From positions 1 to 51,715 of the forward strand of contig UQLA01000018.1 in NCBI GenBank assembly GCA_900541745.1: DNA of 51,715 nucleotides, read 5' to 3'. A model generated the notes under the pieces. It saw only the letters and a list, made by a program, of their open reading frames with translations. It did not search any database and was not told the origin of the DNA. This DNA comes from an uncultured Collinsella sp. Its GTDB lineage: Bacteria > Actinomycetota > Coriobacteriia > Coriobacteriales > Coriobacteriaceae. Of this stretch, positions 44,175-51,715 are shown in pieces. The translations under genes were made by a program, and so were the position numbers. Each line of letters opens with the position of its first letter. The stretch's first letter is position 1.

Positions 44175-44200
44175 TGCGCCCGCCTCTCGCGACGGGCGCA
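44175..44200 (+). terminator. hairpin after the L,D-transpeptidase gene
   Basis: TGCGCCCG (44175-44182) pairs with CGGGCGCA (44193-44200) around a ten-base loop. The T-rich tail is weak. It lies 69 bases after the stop and 36 before the next start, so it may also be a leader hairpin of the exporter operon. Confidence 0.55.
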
Positions 44201-44236
44201 TATACTTATCGAGGAACTTTCTATAAAGGAGACGCC

Positions 44237-45652
44237 ATGTCGAATGTCCCCACCATCACCCCGGGACCGAATGATACCGAGCGAGCGCCCGAGGGTGCCA
44301 CCGAAACGCTTCCCCTCATAACAACCGTGCACGCAACACAGCAAAACGACAGCACAAGCGATACAACCGAAATTTCTGACGAAGAGGCCTACGCCAAGCT
44401 CAAGGCGAAGCGTGCCGAGCGTCGGCGCAAAAAGCTCATCCGACGCGGCATTGCGGCAGGCGCCGTGGCCGCCATTGTGCTCATCGCCGTTGTCGTGACC
44501 TTCGTCATCAACGCACGGCCCGCAGGCAACAACGGGCCGGTGACCGACATGGTCACCGAGGGCACGTTTACGACCACCGTCGAGGCTAAAGGCCAGCTCA
44601 AGCCCATCTCGGCTTCGGTGGTCTCCCCTTCTGTCGACGGCACGGTGGCGTCGATCAACGTGCAAGCCGGCCAGTCCGTCAACGAGGGCGACGTGCTCAT
44701 GACCATTAAAAACGACGAGCTCGATCGCAACGTTGCGGAGGCACAGCGCGCGGTGGCAGCGGCACAGGAAGACCTCGCCAACGCACAGAAAGCGGCAGCC
44801 GCCGCCCAAGCCGCTCCGGCGACTGACGCAGAAGCGGCAGGCGCGAATGGCGCCAGCGGCGCCGCCGACACGAGTGTCGTCTCGAGCGCCCAACGCAACC
44901 TGGCCTCGGCCCAGGCGGCCCTGGACCAGGCCAACGCCAAAGCCGCCGAGCGCACCGTGACCGCGCCCAGCTCGGGCAGCATCGTCGAGCTCAACGCCAA
45001 GGTCGGCGCCACGGTGACGGGCGGCATGATTATGGGCGAAGGCGATACGAGCGGCGGCAAGCAGTGCATGCAGATCGCCGACCTCTCCAAGATGAAGGTC
45101 ACCGTTCAGGTGGGTGAAAAGGATATCGCCAAGATCGCCGTGGGCCAGAGCGCCAACGTTACCTATCCGGCCTTTCCCGATATCGTGAGCCAGGGAACGG
45201 TCACCGCAATCGCTTCGGTGGCAAACTCCGACGCTAACGGCGGCGGCAGCGTGACCTTTAACGTCGATATTTTGATTGATGCGCCCGACGCGCGCCTCAA
45301 GCCGGGCATGACCGCCGAGGTCTCGGTGGTAACCGAACAGCTCGACGATGTGGTGATGGTGCCGACGATGGCCCTGATGACCGAGGATGGCGAGCATTAT
45401 TACGTCAACGTGGCAACCGACGGCGAAGGCAAACAGACCCGACGCGTCAAGTTGACCGTCGTGACGCAAAACGATAACGACGCCGTGGTCGGCAAAACGC
45501 AGGTCAAGCGCGACGACCAGGGCAACGAGATCAACGCGGACGTGCCGGTCACCAAGCTGCGCGACGGCGACACCCTTATCGTGGACACTGGCGAAGGCAT
45601 GACGGCCGACGGCGGCGACTCTGGCAGTATGTCTGCCGATGAGGGCATGTAA
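44237..45652 (+). CDS. MacA-like membrane fusion protein of an ABC exporter
   Basis: About 471 residues. A cytoplasmic leader is followed by one membrane helix (about 75-95, AAGAVAAIVLIAVVVTFVI), then the adaptor body. The lipoyl half-motifs are split around an Ala/Gln-rich hairpin (SVDGTVASINVQAGQSVNEGD and APSSGSIVELNAKVGATV), followed by a beta-barrel and membrane-proximal domain (RLKPGMTAEVSVVTE). This is the HlyD/MacA/EmrA family, which links a transporter to the outside. The start is ATG 44237 after AAAGGAG, not the longer frame from 44174. Its stop overlaps the next ATG (TAATG), forming a three-gene exporter operon. Confidence 0.9.
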   Translation: MSNVPTITPGPNDTERAPEGATETLPLITTVHATQQNDSTSDTTEISDEEAYAKLKAKRAERRRKKLIRRGIAAGAVAAIVLIAVVVTFVINARPAGNNGPVTDMVTEGTFTTTVEAKGQLKPISASVVSPSVDGTVASINVQAGQSVNEGDVLMTIKNDELDRNVAEAQRAVAAAQEDLANAQKAAAAAQAAPATDAEAAGANGASGAADTSVVSSAQRNLASAQAALDQANAKAAERTVTAPSSGSIVELNAKVGATVTGGMIMGEGDTSGGKQCMQIADLSKMKVTVQVGEKDIAKIAVGQSANVTYPAFPDIVSQGTVTAIASVANSDANGGGSVTFNVDILIDAPDARLKPGMTAEVSVVTEQLDDVVMVPTMALMTEDGEHYYVNVATDGEGKQTRRVKLTVVTQNDNDAVVGKTQVKRDDQGNEINADVPVTKLRDGDTLIVDTGEGMTADGGDSGSMSADEGM

Positions 45653-46425
45653 TGCGTCCCGTCATCGACATCCGCAACGTGCATCGCATTTTTGAGAGCG
45701 AGGCCGGCTGCGCCCATATCCTGCACAACGTGAACCTAGCAGTGAATCCCGGCGAATTCGTGGCCATTACCGGCCCATCGGGCTCGGGCAAGTCAACGCT
45801 CATGAACATCCTGGGCTGCCTGGACAAGCCGACGGCAGGCGATTATTACCTGCAGGGCCTAAACGTGGCGGAGCTCGACGATGACGAGCTCACCGAAGTC
45901 CGAGCCCTGAGCATCGGCTTTGTCTTTCAGAGCTTTAACCTGCTGCCGCGCCTATCGGTCATCGAAAACGTCATGCTGCCGCTTTCGTACACCAACGTGC
46001 CGCGGGCTCAGCGTGAGATGCGCGCCGTCCATGCGCTGCAAGCCGTCACGCTGCCGGTCGACCACTGGGACCACCGCATCTCCGAGCTCTCGGGCGGGCA
46101 GATGCAGAGAGTTGCCATCGCGCGCTCCCTCGTCAACGACCCGCCCATCATCCTGGCGGATGAGCCGACGGGAAACCTGGACTCCGCCACCGGAGCACTC
46201 GTGATGGAAGCCTTCCACAAACTTCAGGAACGCGGCAAGACCATCGTGCTCATCACGCATGATCCCGGTATCGCCGCCGAGGCCGACCGTGCCGTAACAA
46301 TTCGCGACGGCCGGATTCACGACGGCGCGTACATCGCGCACGCGCCGCAGACCCTGCGCGGCGCCATTGATAACCTGCCCATGATTTACGCAGACGCCAA
46401 TCCGACGAAAGGAGTGAAGGCATGA
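45652..46425 (+). CDS. MacB-like ABC transporter ATPase
   Basis: A 257-residue ATP-binding subunit: Walker A GPSGSGKSTLMNILG, Q-loop FVFQSFNLLPRLS, signature LSGGQMQRVAIARSL, Walker B PIILADEPTGNLDS and the H-loop LITHD. These are features of the MacB/LolD/FtsE subfamily, which powers mechanotransmission rather than classic substrate passage. It is translated in an ATGA overlap with the permease. The C-terminal 25 or so residues extend past the usual end. The substrate is unknown: antimicrobial peptide or lipopeptide export are typical. Confidence 0.93.
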   Translation: MRPVIDIRNVHRIFESEAGCAHILHNVNLAVNPGEFVAITGPSGSGKSTLMNILGCLDKPTAGDYYLQGLNVAELDDDELTEVRALSIGFVFQSFNLLPRLSVIENVMLPLSYTNVPRAQREMRAVHALQAVTLPVDHWDHRISELSGGQMQRVAIARSLVNDPPIILADEPTGNLDSATGALVMEAFHKLQERGKTIVLITHDPGIAAEADRAVTIRDGRIHDGAYIAHAPQTLRGAIDNLPMIYADANPTKGVKA

Positions 46426-47636
46426 GCACGCGCGACCTCATCCAAGAAGCCCTTCACTCCCTCGAGGCTAACAAGGGACGCAGCCTACTCACCATCCTGG
46501 GCATCGTCATTGGCATCGCCTCCGTCATTGCCATGACCTCGCTTATCGGCGGTATCCAAAACAGCCTGGTCAACAGCCTGGGCCTCAACGCAGCGCGTAT
46601 GATGCAGATCTATTCGTCGCAAGAGCTCACCGAATCGGACGTTGAGAAGCTTCGCAAGATGGTGCCGCAGATCAAGCAGATCGGCATCGTGGACAGCGCC
46701 TATACCGAGTACAAGGCCGGTGACAAAAGCTATACCGTCATGGCGCAGGGTGTCGACAGCGACATGCTCGACGCCGTGGGTGCCAGCAAGCTCGTCGCGG
46801 GACGCACCTACACCCAGGCCGAGTCCCAATCTGGCGCACGCGTGGCGCTCATCAGCCGTGGCGGCGCCGATCAGCTGTACGGCAACGAGCAGGACGCGGT
46901 GGGCAAGACCATTAAGGTTTCCAACGGCGAGGTGCAGATTGTCGGTGTTATCGACGGCGGCAGCGACTCCATGGGCTCGCTCACGCTATACATGCCGCGC
47001 GAGACCATCTCGGCCCTCTTTGGCGACGAGAACGCGTCGTTTCCCAGCGTAACGGCGCTCGCCACCGAGGGCACCGATATGGATGAGCTCTGCAAGACGA
47101 TTGAATCCAAAGTGCGCGGAATGAAGGGCATCGCGGACGACGACGAATATGCCAGCGTATCGGCGACCTCAATGAAAAGCGCCATCGACGCCCTCAATTC
47201 CTTTATGGGCGCGTTCTCACTCATCATGGGCGCCGTTGCCAGCATTTCGCTGCTCGTGGGCGGTATCGGCATCATGAATATGATGCTCACCAATGTGACC
47301 GAGCGTATCCGCGAGATCGGGATTCGTCGAGCTTTGGGTGCCAGCCGTCGCGATATCACCGCGCAGTTTTTGGCCGAGTCCTCAGCGCTGTGCGTCACCG
47401 GTGGCCTGCTGGGTGTCCTGATTGGCTATCTGCTTGCCTGGGGGCTCACGTTCTTTGCCGCCAACTCGGGCATTATGAGCGAGTTTGGAGCTACCGGGAC
47501 GATCACGCCGAGCTTCTCCATTACGACAGTGTTAATCGCGTTTGCCGTATCGGTTGGCATCGGCGTGATCTTTGGCTTCTACCCCGCCCGCCGCGCCGCA
47601 AAGCTCGACCCCGTCGAGTGCCTCCGCTACCAGTAA
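46422..47636 (+). CDS. MacB-like ABC transporter permease (FtsX family)
   Basis: A 404-residue permease: a first membrane helix (SLLTILGIVIGIASVIAMTSL, about 21-41), a large extracytoplasmic MacB_PCD domain (about 45-270), then three helices (about 265-295, 325-345 and 365-385) with the coupling segment TERIREIGIRRALGASRRDI. The protein has the split MacB layout, with ATPase on a separate chain, as usual in Gram-positives. It ends the MacA-ATPase-permease operon. An element A hairpin lies 12 bases after the stop and may act as a terminator. Confidence 0.93.
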   Translation: MSTRDLIQEALHSLEANKGRSLLTILGIVIGIASVIAMTSLIGGIQNSLVNSLGLNAARMMQIYSSQELTESDVEKLRKMVPQIKQIGIVDSAYTEYKAGDKSYTVMAQGVDSDMLDAVGASKLVAGRTYTQAESQSGARVALISRGGADQLYGNEQDAVGKTIKVSNGEVQIVGVIDGGSDSMGSLTLYMPRETISALFGDENASFPSVTALATEGTDMDELCKTIESKVRGMKGIADDDEYASVSATSMKSAIDALNSFMGAFSLIMGAVASISLLVGGIGIMNMMLTNVTERIREIGIRRALGASRRDITAQFLAESSALCVTGGLLGVLIGYLLAWGLTFFAANSGIMSEFGATGTITPSFSITTVLIAFAVSVGIGVIFGFYPARRAAKLDPVECLRYQ

Positions 47637-47648
47637 GCCAACACCAGA

Positions 47649-47719
47649 TAAGTTGCGGTGAAATAGAGACTGTTTATACTGCTAAAAGGCCATATCTGAC
47701 CCTATTTCACCGCAACTTA
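47649..47719. repeat. dispersed hairpin element A, copy 3
   Basis: Eighteen-base perfect arms (47649-47666, 47702-47719) starting TAAGTTGCGGTGAAATAG, with a 35-base middle. It lies 12 bases after the permease stop and 45 before a promoter for the radical SAM gene. Confidence 0.9.
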
Positions 47720-47763
47720 GATAGCGTCAGGTATAACGCTTCACCCCAAATCAAATTGATTCG

Positions 47764-47793
47764 TTGAATAGACACATTGCAAATCTTTATACT
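47764..47793 (+). promoter_or_regulatory. promoter of the radical SAM gene
   Basis: TTGAAT (47764-47769) and TATACT (47788-47793) are 18 bases apart. GAAAGGATA lies just before the ATG at 47852. Confidence 0.6.
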
Positions 47794-47851
47794 TCGTTTA
47801 ATCCACAAGTGGGTATTATCACACACAAAGCACACGTGAAAGGATATACCC

Positions 47852-49285
47852 ATGTCGCTTACACAGTCAGCAGAGCGTGCAGCGCTCAACAAGCTCATCG
47901 ATTATCTCGACGACAACCCGAAAGAAAACATCGACAAAATCATGGACCTCGTAAACAAACTGGTCCCCAATCGCGTATTTCCCGTACAGCGCGAGGCGTT
48001 TACCAACGTCATCAAGAGTCGCGGCAATTGGTATGACCTGATCATGCGCATCTTCGACCTCAATCCCAAAATGCGCACCAAGTTGCTCAAGGCGCTTATA
48101 ATCGACGGCAACCTGCTGGCTTGGCCCCAACAGGAAAAGAACCGCGAGAAATACCAGTGCAATATTCCGTGGGCCATCCTGCTCGACCCCACAAGTGCCT
48201 GTAACCTGCATTGCACGGGCTGCTGGGCCGCCGAGTATGGCTATAAGCAGAATCTGTCCTTCGATGACATCGACTCCATCGTGACGCAGGGCAAAGAGCT
48301 CGGCACGCACATCTACATCTATACCGGCGGCGAGCCGCTCGTCCGCAAGCACGACCTGATCAGAATTTGCGAGAAACATCAGGACTGCGTGTTTCTCTGC
48401 TTCACCAATTCCACGCTCATCGACGAGGCGTTCTGTGACGACATGATCCGCGTTGCAAACTTTGTCCCTGCCATCAGCGCCGAGGGCAACGAGCACACCA
48501 CCAACGCCCGCCGTGGCGAGGGTACGTACGAAAAAATCGAACACGCCATGAAACTTTTGCGTGAGCGAAAACTGCCGTTTGGAATCTCGACGTGCTGGAC
48601 CAGCGCCAACGCCGATACCGTCGCCACCGAGGAAAACATGGACTGGATGATTCGCGAGGGCGCGCTCTTCTGCTGGTATTTCTACTTTATGCCGGTCGGC
48701 CGCAATGCCACCAACGAGCTTATGCCCACGCCTGAGCAGCGCGAACACATGTATCATTTTGTTCGCGAGATGCGAGAGAAAAAGCCTCTCTTTACCCTCG
48801 ATTTCCAAAATGACGGTGAGTTCGTGGGCGGCTGTATCGCCGGCGGGCGACGCTACCTACATATCAACGCGACGGGAGACGTGGAGCCGTGCGTTTTCAT
48901 TCACTACTCCAATGCCAATATCCACGACGTAAGCCTGCTCGACGCACTTCGCTCTCCCCTCTTTATGAAGTATTACGAAGGCCAGCCTTTTAACGACAAC
49001 TACCTCAAGCCTTGCCCCATGCTCGAGAACCCCGATGTGCTGCCCAAAATAGTCGCAGAGGCAGGCGCCATGAGCACCGACTTGGTAGAGAAGGAGTCTC
49101 CCGAACAACTGCGTGAGAAGACCCGTGCCGCCGCCAAAGCTTGGTCATCCGTGGCAGAGCGCATTTGGAACGACCCCAAAGATCCGCTCTACACCAAGCG
49201 CCATGACGATATGACACAGGGCATGGCCGATAGCGATATGCACAAGTTTGAAAAGCAGGGCCGCAAGCTTAAATCAAACTGCTAG
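47852..49285 (+). CDS. radical SAM protein with cysteine-rich C-terminal (SPASM-like) region
   Basis: A 477-residue radical SAM enzyme. An N-terminal helical segment (1-100) precedes CNLHCTGCW at about 121, the CxxxCxxC that binds the 4Fe-4S cluster, followed by the GGEP motif (YTGGEPLVRK). Later cysteines (GGCIAGGRRYLHINATGDVEPC and LKPCPML) look like an auxiliary cluster of SPASM/twitch type. The family includes peptide-modifying enzymes, but no precursor peptide is seen nearby, so the substrate is unknown. A C-terminal helical tail (about 400-477) is long and charged. It is monocistronic, with its own promoter and a downstream hairpin. Confidence 0.88.
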   Translation: MSLTQSAERAALNKLIDYLDDNPKENIDKIMDLVNKLVPNRVFPVQREAFTNVIKSRGNWYDLIMRIFDLNPKMRTKLLKALIIDGNLLAWPQQEKNREKYQCNIPWAILLDPTSACNLHCTGCWAAEYGYKQNLSFDDIDSIVTQGKELGTHIYIYTGGEPLVRKHDLIRICEKHQDCVFLCFTNSTLIDEAFCDDMIRVANFVPAISAEGNEHTTNARRGEGTYEKIEHAMKLLRERKLPFGISTCWTSANADTVATEENMDWMIREGALFCWYFYFMPVGRNATNELMPTPEQREHMYHFVREMREKKPLFTLDFQNDGEFVGGCIAGGRRYLHINATGDVEPCVFIHYSNANIHDVSLLDALRSPLFMKYYEGQPFNDNYLKPCPMLENPDVLPKIVAEAGAMSTDLVEKESPEQLREKTRAAAKAWSSVAERIWNDPKDPLYTKRHDDMTQGMADSDMHKFEKQGRKLKSNC

Positions 49286-49312
49286 TAGCACATCATCGAT
49301 AGAATACAAACG

Positions 49313-49346
49313 CGCGGGCGCCTCAAGGCATTTTGGGGCGCCCGCG
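49313..49346 (+). terminator. terminator-like hairpin after the radical SAM gene
   Basis: A ten-base perfect GC stem (49313-49322 with 49337-49346) around a 14-base loop, 27 bases after the stop. There is no clear T-run. Confidence 0.65.
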
Positions 49347-49369
49347 CCATATATGACATATATCCCCTA

Positions 49370-49436
49370 AGTTGCGGTGAAATAGTGTCTGATTATGCCT
49401 TCTACCAGCAAAAACAGACACTATTTCACCGCAACT
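49370..49436. repeat. dispersed hairpin element A, copy 4
   Basis: Perfect 22-base arms (49370-49391, 49415-49436) with a 23-base loop, the same geometry as copy 1. Inner stem TGTCTG/CAGACA replaces TTCCTG/CAGGAA, a coordinated change. It lies between convergent radical SAM and TetR genes. Confidence 0.9.
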
Positions 49437-49474
49437 CATTAAGGGTCTGATGGAAGCAGTTGCCAACAGAAGGT

Positions 49475-50086
49475 CTATTCCAAGCGAGACTCCAGGCTCG
49501 ACAGGCCATTAAGAGTCAAGTCGTTGGCGACCGCCGAGACGCGCTCGATGGGAACCGAGCCGTCGGACAAAGCCCACGCGCGATAGATGCCGATAATACC
49601 AGACAGCAAAAACGCCAGGTAGTAATCGAACATCTCGTCCTTTAGGCCCTCGGGCAGCAGATTGCGCTCGGCGATCTCGTGCTCGAGCGGCACGCGCAAA
49701 CGCGTCATAAAATCGTCGAGCGGGATGTTTTCAATCAGTTGGCGATTGAGCACGAGGTTATTGCAAAGCGCCTCGTTGATGGTCTTAAAAAACGTTGCCG
49801 CCGCTCCGAGGGCGCGCTCGTTCGTGTCGCCGTCCATGGAAGCAAGCGTTTTCTCGACCGAGTCGGCAATCATCTCCACCACATCAACGGCTATGGCATC
49901 GAGCAGGCCGTCAACCGTACCGAAGTGTACGTAAAAGGTCTTGCGGTCGACATTTGCCTCACGCGCGATAGCACTCACCGTAATGTCGGCAAGCGGCTTA
50001 TCCATCAACAGGCGCTCAAATGCAGAAAGGATGGCATTGCGACTGCGAACGATGCGGCGGTCGAGGCGCGGTTTGCTGGTGGCCAT
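49475..50086 (-). CDS. TetR-family transcriptional regulator
   Basis: A 203-residue TetR/AcrR regulator. The N-terminal DNA-binding domain (about 14-60) has AILSAFERLLMDKPLADITVSAIAREANVDRKTFYVHFG, read in pieces as ILSAFERLLMDKP and VSAIAREANVDRKTFYVHF. The C-terminal ligand domain is helical with a hydrophobic LAFLLSGIIGIYRAWAL helix. It is convergent with the radical SAM gene and 118 bases upstream of nothing transcribed with it; its target could be its own promoter or the downstream membrane protein gene. No perfect palindrome was noticed in its upstream region (50087-50204). Confidence 0.9.
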   Translation of the reverse strand: MATSKPRLDRRIVRSRNAILSAFERLLMDKPLADITVSAIAREANVDRKTFYVHFGTVDGLLDAIAVDVVEMIADSVEKTLASMDGDTNERALGAAATFFKTINEALCNNLVLNRQLIENIPLDDFMTRLRVPLEHEIAERNLLPEGLKDEMFDYYLAFLLSGIIGIYRAWALSDGSVPIERVSAVANDLTLNGLSSLESRLE

Positions 50087-50204
50087 GGACGTGTCCCTTC
50101 AGAATGCGAGCATTCATCAACAGATGAGAGTTAATCTACGTAAGAGGATTATCCCCCATCCGGCACAAAAATGCCCGGCAACATGAAGAACGCACGACCA
50201 ACTA

Positions 50205-51509
50205 TTACGCCTTAGGGTGTTTCTTTTTGTTCAAAGCAGCCGGGGACACACGGATGCCGTCGCCTGTCTGGCGCACATAGGCCTTATGCGCTGGTTTGGC
50301 GGCCCCAGAAGCCTTCTGAGCATGCTGATTGGGATCCACGGTAACCGCATTCACGGGATGGGGCTTTGCAGGCTTAGAGGACGCCTGAGGCGTTCGTCCG
50401 AGCTTGCGCATCAGGCGATCCCAGCGTGCATGGATACTCTCGTTGTGAGCGCTCTTAAGGCCCAGCAGGGGCGCGGCCAAAATAGTCGGCGCAATAAACG
50501 TAATGAGGCGCCACAGCAGATAACCGGCGGTCGACGCCGATCCAAAGAAATGACCCAGGAACAGCGCAAAGCCACCCTCAGCGCCGCCGGTGCCACCGGG
50601 CAGCGGAACAGCAGAGCTCAGGAGCTGAACAAACGCACTCGCGGCCATGACCGAGAAAAAGTCGACTTCGTGGTGGCCAAAGGCAAGCATCAAGAAATAC
50701 GGCACGAGATAGAAAAACGCGAGCTGCAACATGGTGATGACCACCGTGAGCAGCATGGACGAAAAGTGACCGGCCGAAAGCTTGAACTTCTCGGAGAACG
50801 AGTAGATTTCGCCGTCGACAAACGTACGCCAGCCCTCGATCTTGGTGGCCGAGACGCCCATTCGCTCGAGCCAATTGATGATGCAGTGCGCGACGCGCGT
50901 GACGGTCTTGGGCATGAGCGCGACGGCAAAGATGCCAAGCAGAATGCAGCAGTGACCGCCAAAGCTAAAGACGCACAGCAACGTCATGTCGCCATAGCGC
51001 TCGGCGAAAAACGGCATGCGGGCAAGTAGCAGAATGGCGCCCCAGGCAACGAGGCCAAACTGATACACGATAAAGCGCGTGAACTGCGTGGCACCGGCCT
51101 CGCCGACGTTTTGGCCTGCCTTGGTCAGGCGGTAGATCTGAGCAGGCGTGGAGCCCATCATCATGGGCGTCAGGTTGCCAAAGAAGATACCGCTCGCCTC
51201 GACCGAGATCAGGTCGCGAATGCCGACGGGCGAATTGGGGTCGAGCCAGACAGCAATCGCGTACGCCACGATGCCAAAGAACAGGTACAGGAACATGCAG
51301 AAGCATGCAGCAACGAGCCACGGCGCCTGGACGCTCGACATGGCAGCCCAGAACTGACCCATCTGACCGGTCACAATCAGATAAACGATATAGCCAACCA
51401 GCACGACGCCGATAAAAATGGCACCGCGACGTGCACCCTTGTTGTCATCGCCGCCCGAGGACTCAACCTCGACCTGGGGCTTAGAAGTATGCTGAGAGGA
51501 CTCCTTCAT
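50205..51509 (-). CDS. lysylphosphatidylglycerol synthase transmembrane-region (UPF0104) family protein
   Basis: A 434-residue membrane protein with about eight helices between residues 28 and 345 (for example GAIFIGVVLVGYIVYLIV and WLVAACFCMFLYLFFGIVAY). The family segment SAVPLPGGTGGAEGGFALFLG near 305-325 is characteristic of the MprF flippase-like/UPF0104 domain. There is no aminoacyl-transferase domain, so it is more likely a glycolipid or lipid flippase or a partner of polysaccharide synthesis. The C-terminal 65 residues are a Lys/Ala/Pro-rich cytoplasmic tail (KPAKPHPVNAV, AAKPAHKAY, KKKHPKA), which echoes the basic tails of GlgA and GlgB. It is transcribed towards the TetR gene. Confidence 0.88.
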   Translation of the reverse strand: MKESSQHTSKPQVEVESSGGDDNKGARRGAIFIGVVLVGYIVYLIVTGQMGQFWAAMSSVQAPWLVAACFCMFLYLFFGIVAYAIAVWLDPNSPVGIRDLISVEASGIFFGNLTPMMMGSTPAQIYRLTKAGQNVGEAGATQFTRFIVYQFGLVAWGAILLLARMPFFAERYGDMTLLCVFSFGGHCCILLGIFAVALMPKTVTRVAHCIINWLERMGVSATKIEGWRTFVDGEIYSFSEKFKLSAGHFSSMLLTVVITMLQLAFFYLVPYFLMLAFGHHEVDFFSVMAASAFVQLLSSAVPLPGGTGGAEGGFALFLGHFFGSASTAGYLLWRLITFIAPTILAAPLLGLKSAHNESIHARWDRLMRKLGRTPQASSKPAKPHPVNAVTVDPNQHAQKASGAAKPAHKAYVRQTGDGIRVSPAALNKKKHPKA

Positions 51510-51618
51510 GAGGCTCCTTCTGACCGTTCAAATATCTTGCATATTGTACCCGCAAGGGCCACAAGCAGAACGTAAAGCTATGGGCCAAATGGGAATTGCA
51601 GATGGTTTGTTCGGAAAT

Positions 51619-51650
51619 AAAAAACCCGGACTTCCATGAGAAGTCCGGGT
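51619..51650 (-). terminator. terminator of the tRNA-Glu gene
   Basis: On the minus strand ACCCGGACTTC pairs with GAAGTCCGGGT around a small loop and is followed by TTTTTT. It lies ten bases after the tRNA end. Confidence 0.92.
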
Positions 51651-51660
51651 CTCAGATTCA

Positions 51661-51715
51661 TGGTAGCCCGTACCAGATTCGAACTGGTGATCTCCGCCTT
51701 GAGAGGGCGGCGTCC
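51661..51715 (-). tRNA. tRNA-Glu (anticodon CUC), 5' part outside the window
   Basis: The minus strand gives the 3' 55 nt of a tRNA. The anticodon stem is CCGCC/GGCGG with loop CTCTCAA, so the anticodon is CTC (reads GAG). A short variable loop, T arm ACCAG-TTCGAAT-CTGGT, acceptor strand ACGGGCT, discriminator A and encoded CCA follow. The CCGCC stem and overall form match bacterial tRNA-Glu. The D arm and 5' acceptor strand lie beyond 51715. Confidence 0.9.

Overview
The window looks like a chromosomal segment of a high-GC Gram-positive gut bacterium. Gene content fits a Coriobacteriia member such as Collinsella: a glgB-glgP-glgC-glgD-glgA run, LoaP-headed polysaccharide genes, L,D-transpeptidase and GC-rich codon use. 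The genus is inferred; there is no rRNA in the window. GC-rich core genes are interrupted by two AT-rich accessory blocks, at about 1-3.9 kb and 5.2-8.8 kb.

Layout. (i) 116-3799, minus strand: a compact four-gene operon encoding two proteins with HEPN-like RNxxxH motifs, an endonuclease/exonuclease/phosphatase (EEP) family enzyme with a full catalytic set, and a small unknown protein. This is the best candidate for an undescribed defence or toxin-like system. (ii) 3903-5170: a scrap of UDP-glucose dehydrogenase beside a collapsed IS21-family element. (iii) 5291-8796, minus: an FRG protein, a DUF262 protein interrupted by a one-base change in a T8 tract, and a KAP NTPase. They lie directly downstream of (iv) 8841-14889, minus: a polysaccharide operon of loaP, an initiating sugar transferase, a glycosyltransferase and capE-capF-capG (UDP-N-acetyl-L-fucosamine synthesis), preceded by a strong dual hairpin. 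The operon lacks flippase and polymerase genes, so its distal part seems to have been replaced by accessory genes.

(v) 15683-17207, minus: tRNA-Ala(GGC), thiamine pyrophosphokinase and a HAD phosphatase. (vi) 17539-30680, plus: glycogen metabolism. GlgC/GlgD make ADP-glucose, GlgA elongates, GlgB branches, GlgP degrades, and a GH13-GH77 fusion enzyme processes maltodextrins. GlgB and especially GlgA carry long Lys/Ala/Thr-rich histone-H1-like tails. Repeats of TGGTAAAAC in two promoter regions suggest a shared regulator. (vii) 30769-38708: an FmdB-like zinc ribbon (plus), then minus-strand housekeeping genes rsmB, fmt, def, priA and gltX. (viii) 39042-49285, plus: metK, a fused L-serine dehydratase, an L,D-transpeptidase, a MacAB-like exporter and a radical SAM protein. 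(ix) 49475-51715, minus: a TetR regulator, a membrane protein of the lysylphosphatidylglycerol synthase/flippase type and a partial tRNA-Glu(CUC).

The gaps between housekeeping genes hold several families of dispersed inverted repeats. Element A has four copies with a 15-22 bp stem. Element B has two copies with a conserved 54-nt core inside locus-specific 26-27 bp arms. Element C has 30-bp arms around tandem repeats. Families A and B show compensatory base changes between copies, which points to selection on the folded form. Calls rest on reading motifs by eye; no database search was run.
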